64,000 bases of DNA from Eikenella exigua (GCF_008805035.1 NZ_CP038018.1:1889245-1953244); one strand, 5' to 3'; counted from the first letter of the stretch, positions 50,601-58,667 are shown. The notes: a model not told the origin generated them from the letters alone. Made by a program: numbers and translations.

Positions 50601-50901
50601 TTTCCAACAGCGGCAGCAGCCGCCAGCGCAACACTTCCGGTGCAAACGGGTTCAGCCGTGGCGCATCCGGCAGGAAGTGGCGCGTGAGCTGCCAGCTTAG
50701 TGCCGCCGGCAGGCTGAAATTCAAATTGGCCGCAATGCCGCTACGCTCGGCCAAATAGTGGTTGAGATAACGGCGCATCCCCTGGCTCTGCACCACGATT
50801 TCCTCCGGCGCAAACACCGCTTCCGGCGGCGCAGTCTGCATCAGTGCAACGGCGGTTTCGGCAAGGAATTCTAGGCGGTTGGAAGAATAAAGGTGGAGCA
50901 T
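47683..50901 (-). CDS. recC: Exodeoxyribonuclease V gamma subunit RecC
   Basis: 1072 residues. The N-terminus LHLYSSNRLEFLAETAVALM ... VVQSQGMRRYLNHYLAE and internal ...GITFCSMVPMRSLPFDTVCLLGLNDGKYPRQ are RecC hallmarks. RecC scans for Chi and coordinates RecB and RecD in double-strand break repair; in naturally competent Neisseriaceae this links to transformation. The start was set at ATG 50901 by comparison with other RecC N-termini; a TTG 21 nt upstream is in frame. Uptake sequences occur inside the gene, for example near 49975 and 50560. Confidence 0.93.
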   Translation of the reverse strand: MLHLYSSNRLEFLAETAVALMQTAPPEAVFAPEEIVVQSQGMRRYLNHYLAERSGIAANLNFSLPAALSWQLTRHFLPDAPRLNPFAPEVLRWRLLPLLESADSALPAVLQGYLKSSTAAAYHLAGRLADVFDQYLVYRPHWLAQWEQGKLNGLGADEAWQAALWRTLVADTPAAHRAAQHERLLAALNPARLPQRYLAFGISTLAPVYLDLLQALAEHTDVHLFAVNPSQQYWGDIQSPKRLAAQAEPAAEEAGHPLLSSLGKQGRDFFDRLAVSTRAMEQVELFPAPPESPSLLQRLQADIQLLRLPEKGSAQMDGSIVIQAAHSPLRELQILKEHLLRRLADNPELQPHHIAVLTPAVEDYLPFIHAVFGEAAPGSRALPYSVADVRLSRSQPLMLLAEQLIALMQSRFETERLLPLLDAQAVRRHWQIDETDAEFLRRSVAELNVHWGADAEMRAEHGGSGKAFTWQQAAERSVLGWLLPEGEDTLWQGVHPWPADLARQPAQTAWFVLLGKLREHHRRWQSPTSIEGWIERFRALLADAAGDTPAEADQATWQQISQALAAWQEEAALAGYAAALPPDTACQHLRRFFGQSSEAAFLRGGITFCSMVPMRSLPFDTVCLLGLNDGKYPRQTPAPAFDLIARHPQSGDRSRRDDDRYLFLESLLSARSHLYLSYIGRDHLRDEAQAPSPLLSELIDTLAQMADQSSADFAAAHVCQHPLQAFSARYFAPQQDGESSAGLSENGLSGSLSGLRQDYAQALNQPAAEAAPFISDTLPEAAAEPAVSLDSFLNFWSSPVRHWLRRALQWQRPYAARPADSAEPYVIEHPDEVKQRYLDARRQREDFTQTEAKLQADSLLPAGLLGEILQEPERTAAKQLDSELLASPREPDFPFRFEHGGHTLIGSLTHLHQLGQIFYRAAELKAPAEIRLWLQHLVYCAVHPKTQATHLVSPDSPQTLPPLPQAEAAEQLARWFDYYLLGQQQPLPFFPRTSLAAAKACTAEDLAAQGLPEAALKAARSKYRDNRDYPGQNQDPEVAQVYGRDEDEPINSPLFARLVLELLAPLHLWFGT

Positions 50902-51433
50902 GGTGCGGGCGGGAGTAAACAATTAAGAAGGAATCGACATTATATAGCGAACAGCCGGGTTTGGCGGCGTGGCGGAAGGCTACCTGAAATGGCAACGGCG
51001 GGCTTGGCGGGAATACATGGCGGCGCAGTCAAGTCAGTTTTTGGTTTGCCTCCCGTTTTCAGGTAGCCCTCCTCCAGGCTGGTAGGATAAAACCGTTCCG
51101 ACGGGATAACTTGCAACCCGCCATCTTGCAGGCTACCTGAAACCCCGTAGGAATGTGCTTGATACCTGCCCGCAGCCCTAACAAGGGCTACCTGAAATTG
51201 GCACGGCATGGCTTGCCCGACACTTGCAGCTTGCTTACTGCTACGCTGCAATACCATCCGCCTGCCGTGCCGTTCTTTCGGTTTGCCGCGCCCGCTGTTA
51301 CAATCGCGGCTGTTTGCAGACTGGCGGCAAGGCTGTTTGATTCGGTTGGAAACAACTTTTTGGCGAAACCTGCCGCACCTGTTTCAGGTAGCCTCATGTG
51401 TGCTGCCGTTGAATGGATTGAAAGGAAAGAATG
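50902..51433. other. Intergenic region between divergent recC and tatA with dense uptake sequences
   Basis: No credible gene; the frames present lack ribosome sites and family signatures. Uptake sequences occur at 50977-50988 (+), 51058-51069 (-, 11/12), 51130-51141 (+), 51185-51196 (+, 11/12) and 51383-51394 (-), one of the densest clusters in the window. TTGAAAGGAAAG at the end is the tatA ribosome site. Confidence 0.55.
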
Positions 51434-51643
51434 ATGGGTATTTCTAGCGGCTGGCATTGGCTGGTGATTTTGATTGTGGTGGTGCTGATTTTCGGCACGA
51501 AGAAGCTGCGCAATGTGGGCAAAGACCTCGGCGGGGCGATTCACGATTTTAAAAAAGGCCTAAACGAAGGCAGCGAGGGCGAAAGCGAAACGGCGGCGCC
51601 CAAGCAGATTGTCGAGCATAAAGAAGAGAAGCCGGGCGAATAG
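51434..51643 (+). CDS. tatA: Sec-independent translocase subunit TatA
   Basis: 69 residues: one N-terminal helix (about 6-20), FGTKKLRNVGKDLGGAIHDF amphipathic hinge, and an acidic tail. Nearly identical in style to Neisseria TatA. The second of two adjacent ATGs (51431, 51434) is used for spacing to AGGA. It forms the protein-conducting pore with TatBC and starts the tatABC operon. Confidence 0.95.
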   Translation: MGISSGWHWLVILIVVVLIFGTKKLRNVGKDLGGAIHDFKKGLNEGSEGESETAAPKQIVEHKEEKPGE

Positions 51644-51646
51644 GCG

Positions 51647-52123
51647 ATGTTTGATTTCGCGTTCAGCGAGATGCTGCTGGCGGCACTGGTGGCGCTGGTG
51701 GTGCTGGGGCCGGAGCGGCTGCCGCAGGCGGCACGGGCTGCCGGACGGATGGTGGGCAAGCTCCAACGCCTGGCCGGCAGCCTGAAAGTCGAGCTGGCGC
51801 AGCACGCTGATATGGCGGATTTGCGCCGGATGCAGGAAACGCTGGCGGATACGGCCAGCGAGCTGCGCCAGGAAATGCAGCATCTGCGTTCGGCAGCCGC
51901 GCCGGATGTGCCGGCCTGGGAGCGTTTGCCGCCGCAGCGCACGCCGGCGGATTTCGGCCTGGATGAAGACGGCCTGCCCACCCTGCGGGATACGCCCCAT
52001 GCCCCGGGCTTTCACACGCCTTCGCTGGGGCAGCGCTCGCGCGCGCGCCGGCGCAAGCTGCAGTCGCGCGTGCGAGTGCGGCCGCGTTTGCGGGTGCGCA
52101 AACAGGCGGGGAGGGGCAGATGA
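51647..52123 (+). CDS. tatB: Sec-independent translocase subunit TatB
   Basis: 158 residues with one N-terminal helix (about 7-22), the conserved LGPERLPQAARAAG motif, an amphipathic helical stretch to about residue 90, and a basic C-terminus (RARRRKLQSRVRVRPRLRVR). TatB forms the twin-arginine substrate receptor with TatC. It starts 3 nt after tatA and overlaps tatC by 4 nt. Confidence 0.95.
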   Translation: MFDFAFSEMLLAALVALVVLGPERLPQAARAAGRMVGKLQRLAGSLKVELAQHADMADLRRMQETLADTASELRQEMQHLRSAAAPDVPAWERLPPQRTPADFGLDEDGLPTLRDTPHAPGFHTPSLGQRSRARRRKLQSRVRVRPRLRVRKQAGRGR

Positions 52124-52869
52124 ACGCGCAGCCTTTGGTGGAGCATTTGAAGGAATTGCGCCGCCGCCTGATTTGGGTGGCGGCGGTGTTGCTGCTATGC
52201 TTATTTGCGGCGGTGCCGTTTGCCAACCGGCTGTATGCGCTGGTGGCCAAGCCTTTGATGGCGAGCCTGCCGCCGGGGGCGCATATGCAGGCGATTGATG
52301 TGGTTGCGCCGGTGTTTGTGCCGCTGAAGGTGGCGCTGATGGCAGCGTTTTTGGTGTCGCTGCCGCATACGCTCTACCAGCTGTGGGCGTTTGTGGCGCC
52401 GGCGCTCTACCGGCACGAGAAACGGTTGGTGCTGCCGCTGTTGCTTTCGAGCGTGGGGCTGTTTTTTGCGGGGATGGCGTTTTGCTATTTTTTGGTGTTC
52501 CCGCTAGTGTTTAAAGTGTTTGCCTCGGCCACGCCGGAAGGGGTGAGCATGATGACGGACATCGACCGCTACCTTTCCTTCGTGTTGGGGATGTTTGTGG
52601 CTTTCGGTATGGCGTTTGAGCTGCCGGTGTTGGTGGTGCTGCTGTATCGGATGGGGGCGGTATCGCTCGCGGCGCTGAAAACGGCGCGGCCTTATGTGGT
52701 GGTGGTGGCGTTTGTGGTGGCGGGGATTGTGACGCCGCCGGATGTGATTTCGCAGTTTCTGCTGGCGGTGCCGCTGATTGCGCTGTATGAGGTTAGCTTG
52801 CTGATGTGCCGGCTGTTTAAGCCGAATGCAGAGGCGGCGGAAACTGTGGAAGCAGATGAGACTACCTGA
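52120..52869 (+). CDS. tatC: Sec-independent translocase subunit TatC
   Basis: 249 residues with six membrane helices and HLKELRRRL at the start, the conserved TatC entry, plus FVAPALYRHEKR and the P-rich loop VTPPDVISQ. It binds the twin-arginine signal. An uptake-like ACTACCTGAAAA stands at its stop codon. Confidence 0.96.
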   Translation: MNAQPLVEHLKELRRRLIWVAAVLLLCLFAAVPFANRLYALVAKPLMASLPPGAHMQAIDVVAPVFVPLKVALMAAFLVSLPHTLYQLWAFVAPALYRHEKRLVLPLLLSSVGLFFAGMAFCYFLVFPLVFKVFASATPEGVSMMTDIDRYLSFVLGMFVAFGMAFELPVLVVLLYRMGAVSLAALKTARPYVVVVAFVVAGIVTPPDVISQFLLAVPLIALYEVSLLMCRLFKPNAEAAETVEADETT

Positions 52870-53016
52870 AAACGTCGGTTTTAGCGAGGCTAAACTCTTC
52901 ATTTGCATTTTTAGGTAGCCTTTCCATTGCAGCAGGCGGGTGTAAAACCTGCCTTTACTGGTTTCAGGTAGCCTCTTTATTGATTCAATCCAATTCTTTT
53001 TTAATTTGAACAAGCA

Positions 53017-53199
53017 ATGCCGATTTCGCAATCTTTTGCCTACCGCGCGGCTGTGTGCAGCCTGTTTGCGCTGATTTTCTTTTCCCTGGCTTGGGAGTTG
53101 TGGCTGGCGCCGCTGCGTTTGTGCGGCGGTGGCTTTGGCCTCGGGTTTTTTGTGTTGTGCCCGGTGTTTATGCGTGCAGGCAAACGGGAGCGGGCATGA
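53017..53199 (+). CDS. Short DUF2069-like membrane protein
   Basis: 60 residues with a hydrophobic helix and LAWELWLAPLRLCGGG, the recognisable DUF2069 core (L-W-x-LWLAP). Family members are usually about twice as long and continue with PLLLPLxGLLRGRRYTYQW. This one stops after MRAGKRERA, so it may be C-terminally truncated. Its stop overlaps the pglL start (ATGA), so translation is coupled. Confidence 0.6.
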   Translation: MPISQSFAYRAAVCSLFALIFFSLAWELWLAPLRLCGGGFGLGFFVLCPVFMRAGKRERA

Positions 53200-55025
53200 T
53201 GTGGGAGCGTGTGAAAGAAAGCTGGGTGGTGTGGCTGGGCATGGCGCTGATGGCAGTGGTGCCGTTTTTGTCGTCTTGGCGCACGGGGCCGCAGGGCGGC
53301 TGGTTTATTGAGAGCGGCTCGCTGCTGTTTGCCGCTTTGTTTGCATTGCTCACGCTGTGGCGCAATCCGGCGCGCGCGCGGCTGCCGGGGGCGATGGTGT
53401 TTTTTGTGCTGCTGGCGGGGTTTTGGCTGGTGCAGGCGCGGATTTTGCGGCTGCCGTATCCGGAAATGTCGGATTTGACGGCGGCGGTGTTTTGCGTGAT
53501 GGCGCTGCTGGCCTGGGCTTGCCGGCTTCAGGTAGCCCGGTTGGGACAAGACAGGGTGGCGGAAATTTTTGCCTGGGCGCTGCTTTGCGGGGCGGTGTTG
53601 CAGGGTTTGGTGTGCGTGTTTCAGTTTATCGGCCACACGTCTTGGCTGCCGGGGATGATGCGTGCGCCGCAGAAGTATTTTGTGTTTGGCCAGGTGGGGC
53701 AGCGTAACCATTTGGGGCACTATATGATGTGGGGCGTGCTCGCGCTGGGCTACCTGTGGAGCAGGCGGCTGCTGCCGGGGCTGATTGCGTTGGCGCTTGC
53801 GGTGTTTTTGCTGCAGGTGATCGGGGTGATTACTTCGCGCACGATTATGGTGTATGTGGGGGCGTTGTTGCTGCTGGTGCCGCTGCTGTATGTGCTGGGC
53901 GGCCGCCCGCTGCGCCGTTGGTGTGCGTTGACGGGGCTGTTGGTGCTGGGCGTGCTGGCGGCGCAGTTGATTATGCCTTGGCTGGTGGATACATGGCTGG
54001 CTCCCGATGTGCAATCTTCCGGCGTGGGGCGTTTGGTGTCGGGCGATGCGGCCAGCCCGGGGCGCTCTTCGGAATGGGCAAAGGCGTGGACGGTGTTTAT
54101 GGAGCATCCGTGGCTGGGCGTGGGCTGGCAGGGCTATGCGCACGAGAGTTTCGCGCTGGCCATGCGTGGCTCGGCGTTTCGCAATTATGACGTGGGCGTA
54201 TTGTTTACCCACAGCCACAACAGTATGCTGGAAATTTTGGCCGAGATGGGTGTGGTGGGTGCTATCTTGGTATTCGGCGGCTGGCTGGCGGTGGCTACAG
54301 GCTACCTGAAAAAGGGATTGGGCGCGTCTTCGGCGCTGATGCTGTGTTTGATGAGTGTGTCGCTGTGCCACAGCCTGTTGGAGTATCCGCTGTGGTATGT
54401 GTATTTCCTCACGCCGTTTGCCGTGATGATGAGCCTCACGCCGGCTAAAGCGCCCGGCTGGTATATCGTGCAGGCCGGCAAGTGGCCGCAACGTTTTGGC
54501 ATGGCCTTTGCCGCGCTGGCGGCCGCCATCATTGTGCAATACGGCTTTGCCTACCACCGCTTGGTGTTCGCCTACGCCAATCCCACCGAAAGCTATCCGC
54601 AATACAAGCAAGTGGATACCCTGCGTGAGCTGGAAGGCAAACACTATTTCCTCAAATACTACGCACAGATGGGCTTGATCCGCAAAGTGGATTGGCTGCG
54701 CCCGCTGCCCGAGTGGGGGCGAGATGCCGCCCTGCGCGCCAGCCTGTTCCGCCCCTATGCCAACACCGCCGTGCGTGCCTTCTATTTGGAGCAGGAAGGC
54801 CATCCGCGCGAAGCCGCCGATTGGCTGGTGAACATGGGCCGCTACTACCCCAAACAAATGCCCGGCCTGCTCGGCACCGCCGCCGCTTTCCGTGCCGCGC
54901 CCGAAGTGGTGCAGCCCCTGCACGAGCAGTGCCAACGCTATGTGCAAACCATGCCCCAGGTCGCCGGCAACCTCACCTGCGGCAACGCTCCCGCCCCTGC
55001 TGGCAACAGCGGCAGTGGGGTGTGA
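53196..55025 (+). CDS. pglL: PglL/PilO-type protein O-oligosaccharyltransferase (Wzy_C family)
   Basis: 609 residues, about 11-12 membrane helices and a periplasmic C-terminal domain (from about residue 440). FGQVGQRNHLGHYMMWG and HSHNSMLEILAEMGVVGAI belong to the O-antigen ligase/PglL family. PglL moves lipid-linked glycans to serines of pilin and other exported proteins. The pilin genes start 580 nt downstream, recalling the pilA-tfpO arrangement of Pseudomonas. The start at 53196 was chosen for GGGAG and the overlap with the preceding gene. Confidence 0.88.
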   Translation: MMWERVKESWVVWLGMALMAVVPFLSSWRTGPQGGWFIESGSLLFAALFALLTLWRNPARARLPGAMVFFVLLAGFWLVQARILRLPYPEMSDLTAAVFCVMALLAWACRLQVARLGQDRVAEIFAWALLCGAVLQGLVCVFQFIGHTSWLPGMMRAPQKYFVFGQVGQRNHLGHYMMWGVLALGYLWSRRLLPGLIALALAVFLLQVIGVITSRTIMVYVGALLLLVPLLYVLGGRPLRRWCALTGLLVLGVLAAQLIMPWLVDTWLAPDVQSSGVGRLVSGDAASPGRSSEWAKAWTVFMEHPWLGVGWQGYAHESFALAMRGSAFRNYDVGVLFTHSHNSMLEILAEMGVVGAILVFGGWLAVATGYLKKGLGASSALMLCLMSVSLCHSLLEYPLWYVYFLTPFAVMMSLTPAKAPGWYIVQAGKWPQRFGMAFAALAAAIIVQYGFAYHRLVFAYANPTESYPQYKQVDTLRELEGKHYFLKYYAQMGLIRKVDWLRPLPEWGRDAALRASLFRPYANTAVRAFYLEQEGHPREAADWLVNMGRYYPKQMPGLLGTAAAFRAAPEVVQPLHEQCQRYVQTMPQVAGNLTCGNAPAPAGNSGSGV

Positions 55026-55603
55026 TGCGGGGGGGATGCTACCTGAAAATGAGCGAGGCGGATTGCGCCAGAACGATGTTTCAGCAAGGCCGAAGCTTAG
55101 TTTCTGTGAAGCTAATCCCCTTCTGCCAAACGGCGGGCGGCATAACAATGCCGCCTTACCTTCATCTATACCGTAGGGCGGTGTGGTCACGCCGTCGAAA
55201 TACGGATGAATATAGTAAAAATGCCAAAAACCGCTGCTCAACATAGCAGCCAACATAAATTGGCAGGCCATGAAACCCATAAAACGGCAATCTGTGCGAA
55301 ATAGCGGGCCAAAAACTGACGATAAATGTCAGTTTTGCAGATTCGCCAGTTGCGCAGAACAACCGCATAGACTGGTTTCTTAAATTAAAATAAAACAAAA
55401 GATAATTTAAAAACATATATTTATAAAATAAATAAATCGGTTTTTTTGTTTTTTGGCACAGCCGTTGCTTTATGTTTCTCGTGGTGACGGCAAACAAGCC
55501 TAGCCGAAAACGAAGTTTTTTAGTTGTCTCCTTCTTTTGGTTGAAGTTCCCGGATCGAAAGATTCGGTTTATTTTAAGTTCCATTTTATTAAAGGAAAAT
55601 GTC
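55026..55603. other. Intergenic region upstream of the first pilin gene
   Basis: 578 nt without a gene. It contains an 8-bp hairpin at 55136-55155 (GGCGGCAT/ATGCCGCC) that may terminate pglL, an uptake-like sequence near 55040, an A/T-rich block (55380-55450), and the sigma-54 promoter at 55454-55469. The last 130 nt form the pilin mRNA leader. Confidence 0.6.
55454..55469 (+). promoter_or_regulatory. Sigma-54 promoter of the pilin gene
   Basis: TGGCAC-AGCCG-TTGCT (55454-55469) matches the -24/-12 consensus with GG at 55455-55456 and GC at 55467-55468, 12 bp apart. Transcription would start near 55480, about 125 nt before the pilin ATG. A PilS/PilR-type activator is expected elsewhere in the genome. 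Confidence 0.85.
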
Positions 55604-56092
55604 ATGTTGAAACAAGTACAAAAAGGTTTTACCCTGATCGAGTTGATGATCGTTATCGCCATTATCGGTATCTTGGCTGCTCTGGCTCTGCCGGCTTACC
55701 AAGACTACACCATTCGCGCCAAAATGGGCGAAGTAGTATTGGCCGGTTCTACCTGCCGTACCACCATCCAAGAAGCTGCTGACTCTGGTCTGCGCGCCGC
55801 TCCTGCTGCTAACGGCTGGGGCTGTGGTGAAGCTGGTTCTACTACTACTGCCAGCAGCCAGTATGTGAAAGAAATCACCACTGATGCTAATGGTGCCATC
55901 ACTGTAGAAGCTCAAAACATCAATGCTAAAGTTGACGGTAAGAAAATTACTCTGACTCCGTATTCTGACGATGCTAAGACTACTGCTATGCAATCAGGTG
56001 ACTTTGTTGCACCCGCTAACAAACCGGTTAAAGGCTGGGTATGCAACTTCGACGGTGAGAAAAAATACACTCCTTCTTCTTGCCGCGGCTAA
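55604..56092 (+). CDS. pilA: Type IV pilin (major pilin candidate)
   Basis: 162 residues. The prepilin leader MLKQVQKG is followed by FTLIELMIVIAIIGILAALA, with cleavage after G8 and Glu5 of the mature chain. Four cysteines (STCRTT, GWGCGE, GWVCNF, SSCRG) allow a C-terminal disulfide loop. AAAGGA precedes the ATG. Driven by a sigma-54 promoter and closed by a strong terminator, it is the likely main pilus subunit for twitching, adhesion and DNA uptake. Confidence 0.95.
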   Translation: MLKQVQKGFTLIELMIVIAIIGILAALALPAYQDYTIRAKMGEVVLAGSTCRTTIQEAADSGLRAAPAANGWGCGEAGSTTTASSQYVKEITTDANGAITVEAQNINAKVDGKKITLTPYSDDAKTTAMQSGDFVAPANKPVKGWVCNFDGEKKYTPSSCRG

Positions 56093-56106
56093 TTGATGCG
56101 TAGCAA

Positions 56107-56133
56107 AAAAGAGCAGCCTAGGCTGCTCTTTTT
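56107..56133 (+). terminator. Terminator after the first pilin gene
   Basis: AAAAGAGCAGCC-TA-GGCTGCTCTTTT, a 12-bp perfect stem followed by TC. It separates pilin from the FimB-like gene, so most transcripts should end here. Confidence 0.92.
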
Positions 56134-56167
56134 CTAGTTTGTATGAGTATTGCAGCGGAGCGTATCT

Positions 56168-56974
56168 ATGAGTGAATCCATAATCCCTGTGCCGCGCTGG
56201 CGTTTTGCCCTGCGCCTGGCTTCTTTCCATTTGCTCGGTAGCGCGGCATTGGCCGGTTTGGCTGCCTGGCTGGTGGTAAAGTTTTTATATCCGTATCCTT
56301 ATTCGGAAATGCTTGGCGGCCTGCACTTGCTGCTGATGATGGTGGGGATTGATGTGGTGTGCGGCCCGCTGCTCACTTTGATTTTAGCCAATCCGAAAAA
56401 ATCCAAAAGGGAAACCTGCGTGGATTTTGCCTTGGTGATTGCCATCCAGCTTGGAGCCTTGTCTTACGGCATTCATACCGTGCATTTGGCTCGGCCGGTG
56501 CATTATGCGTTCGACCACGACCGCTTCACTGTGGTTACCGCCGCCCAGCTCAGCGATGAAGATTTGGCCAAAGCGCCGGAAAATATGCGTTCTCTGCCTT
56601 TATATGGTGTAGAGCAAATCAGCTTGGCTGCCATTCCGCCGGAAGAAATGCAGGACAGCGTGTTATTGTCTTTAGGCGGTATCGAGCCGGTGGCGCGGCC
56701 TAATTTGTGGCTGCCGCTGGATGCGGCTAAAGAAACTGCCGATGTGCGTGCGGCCATGAAACCGGTGAGGCACTTAATTCAGCATAGGGCGGCACAACAG
56801 GCTGCTATCAAGCAAAAATTGGCAGAGATTAATCTGCCTGAAGCAGAAGCCTATTATCTGCCGTTTACCAGCGATAAAAATAAAGAATGGATCGCCCTCT
56901 TGAATAAACAGGGGGAAATTGTGGGTTACTTGCCGATAGATGGCTTTATTGATTCAGGAAAAAATAATGCATAA
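56168..56974 (+). CDS. FimB/TfpZ-like type IV pilin accessory protein
   Basis: 268 residues with three N-terminal hydrophobic helices (about 15-38, 48-72, 85-105), including MMVGIDVVCGPLLTLILANPKKSK, followed by a soluble periplasmic part. It matches the family of Dichelobacter FimB, Eikenella PilB and TfpX/TfpZ, which assist surface display of a specific cognate pilin. GGAG precedes the ATG. It overlaps the second pilin gene by 8 nt. Confidence 0.85.
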   Translation: MSESIIPVPRWRFALRLASFHLLGSAALAGLAAWLVVKFLYPYPYSEMLGGLHLLLMMVGIDVVCGPLLTLILANPKKSKRETCVDFALVIAIQLGALSYGIHTVHLARPVHYAFDHDRFTVVTAAQLSDEDLAKAPENMRSLPLYGVEQISLAAIPPEEMQDSVLLSLGGIEPVARPNLWLPLDAAKETADVRAAMKPVRHLIQHRAAQQAAIKQKLAEINLPEAEAYYLPFTSDKNKEWIALLNKQGEIVGYLPIDGFIDSGKNNA

Positions 56975-57446
56975 TACAAAAATAAACGGTTTCACTTTGA
57001 TTGAGCTGATGATTGTGATTGCAATCATCGGTATCCTCACGGCGTTGGCCATCCCTTTTTATAATAACTACACAGGCCGGGCGAAAGTTTCCGAAGCCAT
57101 CCAAGCTTCGTCGCGTTGCAAAAATACCATTTCTGAAGTGGCGAACACAGGTGTAACAGCAGACGTGTTAAACCAAGGGTTTGGTTGCGAAGGAAGCGGT
57201 GGGGTAAGCCAGTATGTGGCTGCCATTGAAACGGATGATAAAGGGGTAATCACCGTTACTTTGCAGAATATCCACGAACTCACCGGCGGTAAAATTTTGC
57301 TTACTCCGCTCAGGCCGGACGGCACAGCTATGCAGACGGCGGATTTCTTGGTGGGAACGCATCAGCCGGTGCATGGCTGGAAATGCTCACCCGGAGCATC
57401 ATTAAGCGGCAAGCTAAATTTCTTGCCGGCTTCGTGCAGGGGATAG
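56967..57446 (+). CDS. Second type IV pilin
   Basis: 159 residues. Leader MHNTKING, then FTLIELMIVIAIIGILTALA. The cysteine pattern parallels the first pilin (SSRCKN, GFGCEG, GWKCSP, ASCRG), but the variable part differs strongly. It is co-translated with the FimB-like gene. A minor or alternative pilin; the pair may permit antigenic or phase change by recombination. Confidence 0.92.
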   Translation: MHNTKINGFTLIELMIVIAIIGILTALAIPFYNNYTGRAKVSEAIQASSRCKNTISEVANTGVTADVLNQGFGCEGSGGVSQYVAAIETDDKGVITVTLQNIHELTGGKILLTPLRPDGTAMQTADFLVGTHQPVHGWKCSPGASLSGKLNFLPASCRG

Positions 57447-57477
57447 TGGTTTCTATAGCTGAATTTGAAGAGATACT

Positions 57478-57514
57478 TTGGAACGGATATATTGTGTGTC
57501 CGTTCCAATTTTTT
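57478..57514 (+). terminator. Terminator after the second pilin gene
   Basis: TTGGAACGGA (57478-57487) and TCCGTTCCAA (57499-57508) form a perfect 10-bp stem followed by T6. Confidence 0.92.
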
Positions 57515-57536
57515 ACTTTTGAGAAGGAGTATTATG

Positions 57537-58400
57537 ATGAACGAACTCATCTGCTATAAAACCATGCCGATATGGGATAAAACCACTATTCCGGAGGCAG
57601 TTTTGTCGCAGCACAACACACAGGTTGGTACGTATGGCAAGCTGCGCGTATTGCGCGGGCGGCTGAAGTTTTATGAATTGAAGGAAAACGGTGCGGTGAT
57701 CGCAGAACATGTGTTGCAGCCAGAAAACGGGGTGTGGACGATTTACCCGCAAGCTTGGCACAAAGTGGAGCCTTTGGATGATGATTTTGCCATGCAGCTG
57801 GAATTTCATTGTGAAAAAGCTGATTATTTCCATAAAAAATATGGCATGACCGCCACACATTCCGCTATCCGCGAAGCGGTGCAATCCGTGCCGCCGTGCA
57901 AGACGCTGGATTTAGGCTGCGGGCAGGGGCGTAATGCGCTGTTTTTAAGCTTGGCCGGATATGATGTGCACGCTGTAGACCATAGCCCGGCAGCAGTGGA
58001 CTCGGTGCTGGATATGGCTGCACGCGAACAGCTGCCGCTGCGGGCGGATGCTTACGATATTAACGTTGCGGCCTTGGGCGAAGATTATGATTTTATCTTC
58101 TCCACCGTGGTGTTTATGTTCCTCCAGGCCGGCCGTGTGTCGGATATTATTGCCGATATGCAGGCGCACACTCGTGCCGGCGGTTATAACTTGATTGTGT
58201 CGGCGATGGATACGGCAGATCATCCCTGCCATATGCCGTTTTCGTTCACATTTAAAGAGGACGAATTGCGGCAGTATTACGCCGGCTGGGAATTGCTGAA
58301 GTACGAAGAAGCTGTGGGCTCGCTGCACGCCACCGATGCACAAGGGCGGCCGATTCAGTTGAAGTTCGTTACGATGTTGGCGAAGAAGCCCGGTAAATAA
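57537..58400 (+). CDS. tehB: TehB-like SAM-dependent methyltransferase with N-terminal DUF1971 domain
   Basis: 287 residues. The N-terminal about 85 (LICYKTMPIWDKTTIPEAVL ... WHKVEPLDDDFAMQLEFHC) are the DUF1971 domain. The SAM fold carries TLDLGCGQGRNALFLSLAGYDV. TehB methylates or detoxifies tellurite. The fourth gene of a described E. corrodens pilin locus was named hagA (haemagglutinin); whether it is this same protein needs alignment. The start at 57537 is set by AAGGAG spacing. Confidence 0.85.
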   Translation: MNELICYKTMPIWDKTTIPEAVLSQHNTQVGTYGKLRVLRGRLKFYELKENGAVIAEHVLQPENGVWTIYPQAWHKVEPLDDDFAMQLEFHCEKADYFHKKYGMTATHSAIREAVQSVPPCKTLDLGCGQGRNALFLSLAGYDVHAVDHSPAAVDSVLDMAAREQLPLRADAYDINVAALGEDYDFIFSTVVFMFLQAGRVSDIIADMQAHTRAGGYNLIVSAMDTADHPCHMPFSFTFKEDELRQYYAGWELLKYEEAVGSLHATDAQGRPIQLKFVTMLAKKPGK

Positions 58401-58422
58401 TTTTGTATTCTGCATTAAGAGG

Positions 58423-58454
58423 AAGGCTACCTGAAAGTTTCAGGTAGCCTTTTG
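58423..58454 (+). terminator. tehB terminator made of inverted uptake sequences
   Basis: AAGGCTACCTGAAA and TTTCAGGTAGCCTT form a 14-bp stem with a single-base gap, followed by TTT. Confidence 0.85.
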
Positions 58455-58560
58455 TGTTCATATGGCCAAGGCAATTATTTCATGCAAGACATATGGCAAG
58501 ACGATCTAATGCAACAGGAGGTGAAGAGCTTTGGCAGCCGGTGAAGGCTACCTGAAATTT

Positions 58561-58667
58561 TATAGTGAATTAAAATTAAGAATGCTACAGCGTTGGCTCG
58601 CCTAACCATACTACCTGTACTGTCTGCGGCTCGCCGCCTTGCCTCATTCTCATTTTAATCCACTATA
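58561..58667. mobile_element. Correia-like repeat (CREE/nemis MITE), 107 bp
   Basis: The left end TATAGTGAATTAA and right end TTAATCCACTATA are the terminal inverted repeats of Neisseria Correia elements (one mismatch on the left), with TA at both edges. The interior GTACTGTCTGCGGCTCGCCG matches the Correia core except for small changes. The length of 107 bp corresponds to the short class. These elements carry promoter or RNase III sites in Neisseria. Confidence 0.88.

Noticed and set aside
51153..51434. 93-codon frame upstream of tatA
   Set aside because: Runs through several uptake sequences, no ribosome site, no family resemblance.
53040..55280. 746-codon frame antisense to pglL
   Set aside because: Very rich in His, Gln, Arg and Pro; no family; lies opposite a coherent membrane protein gene.
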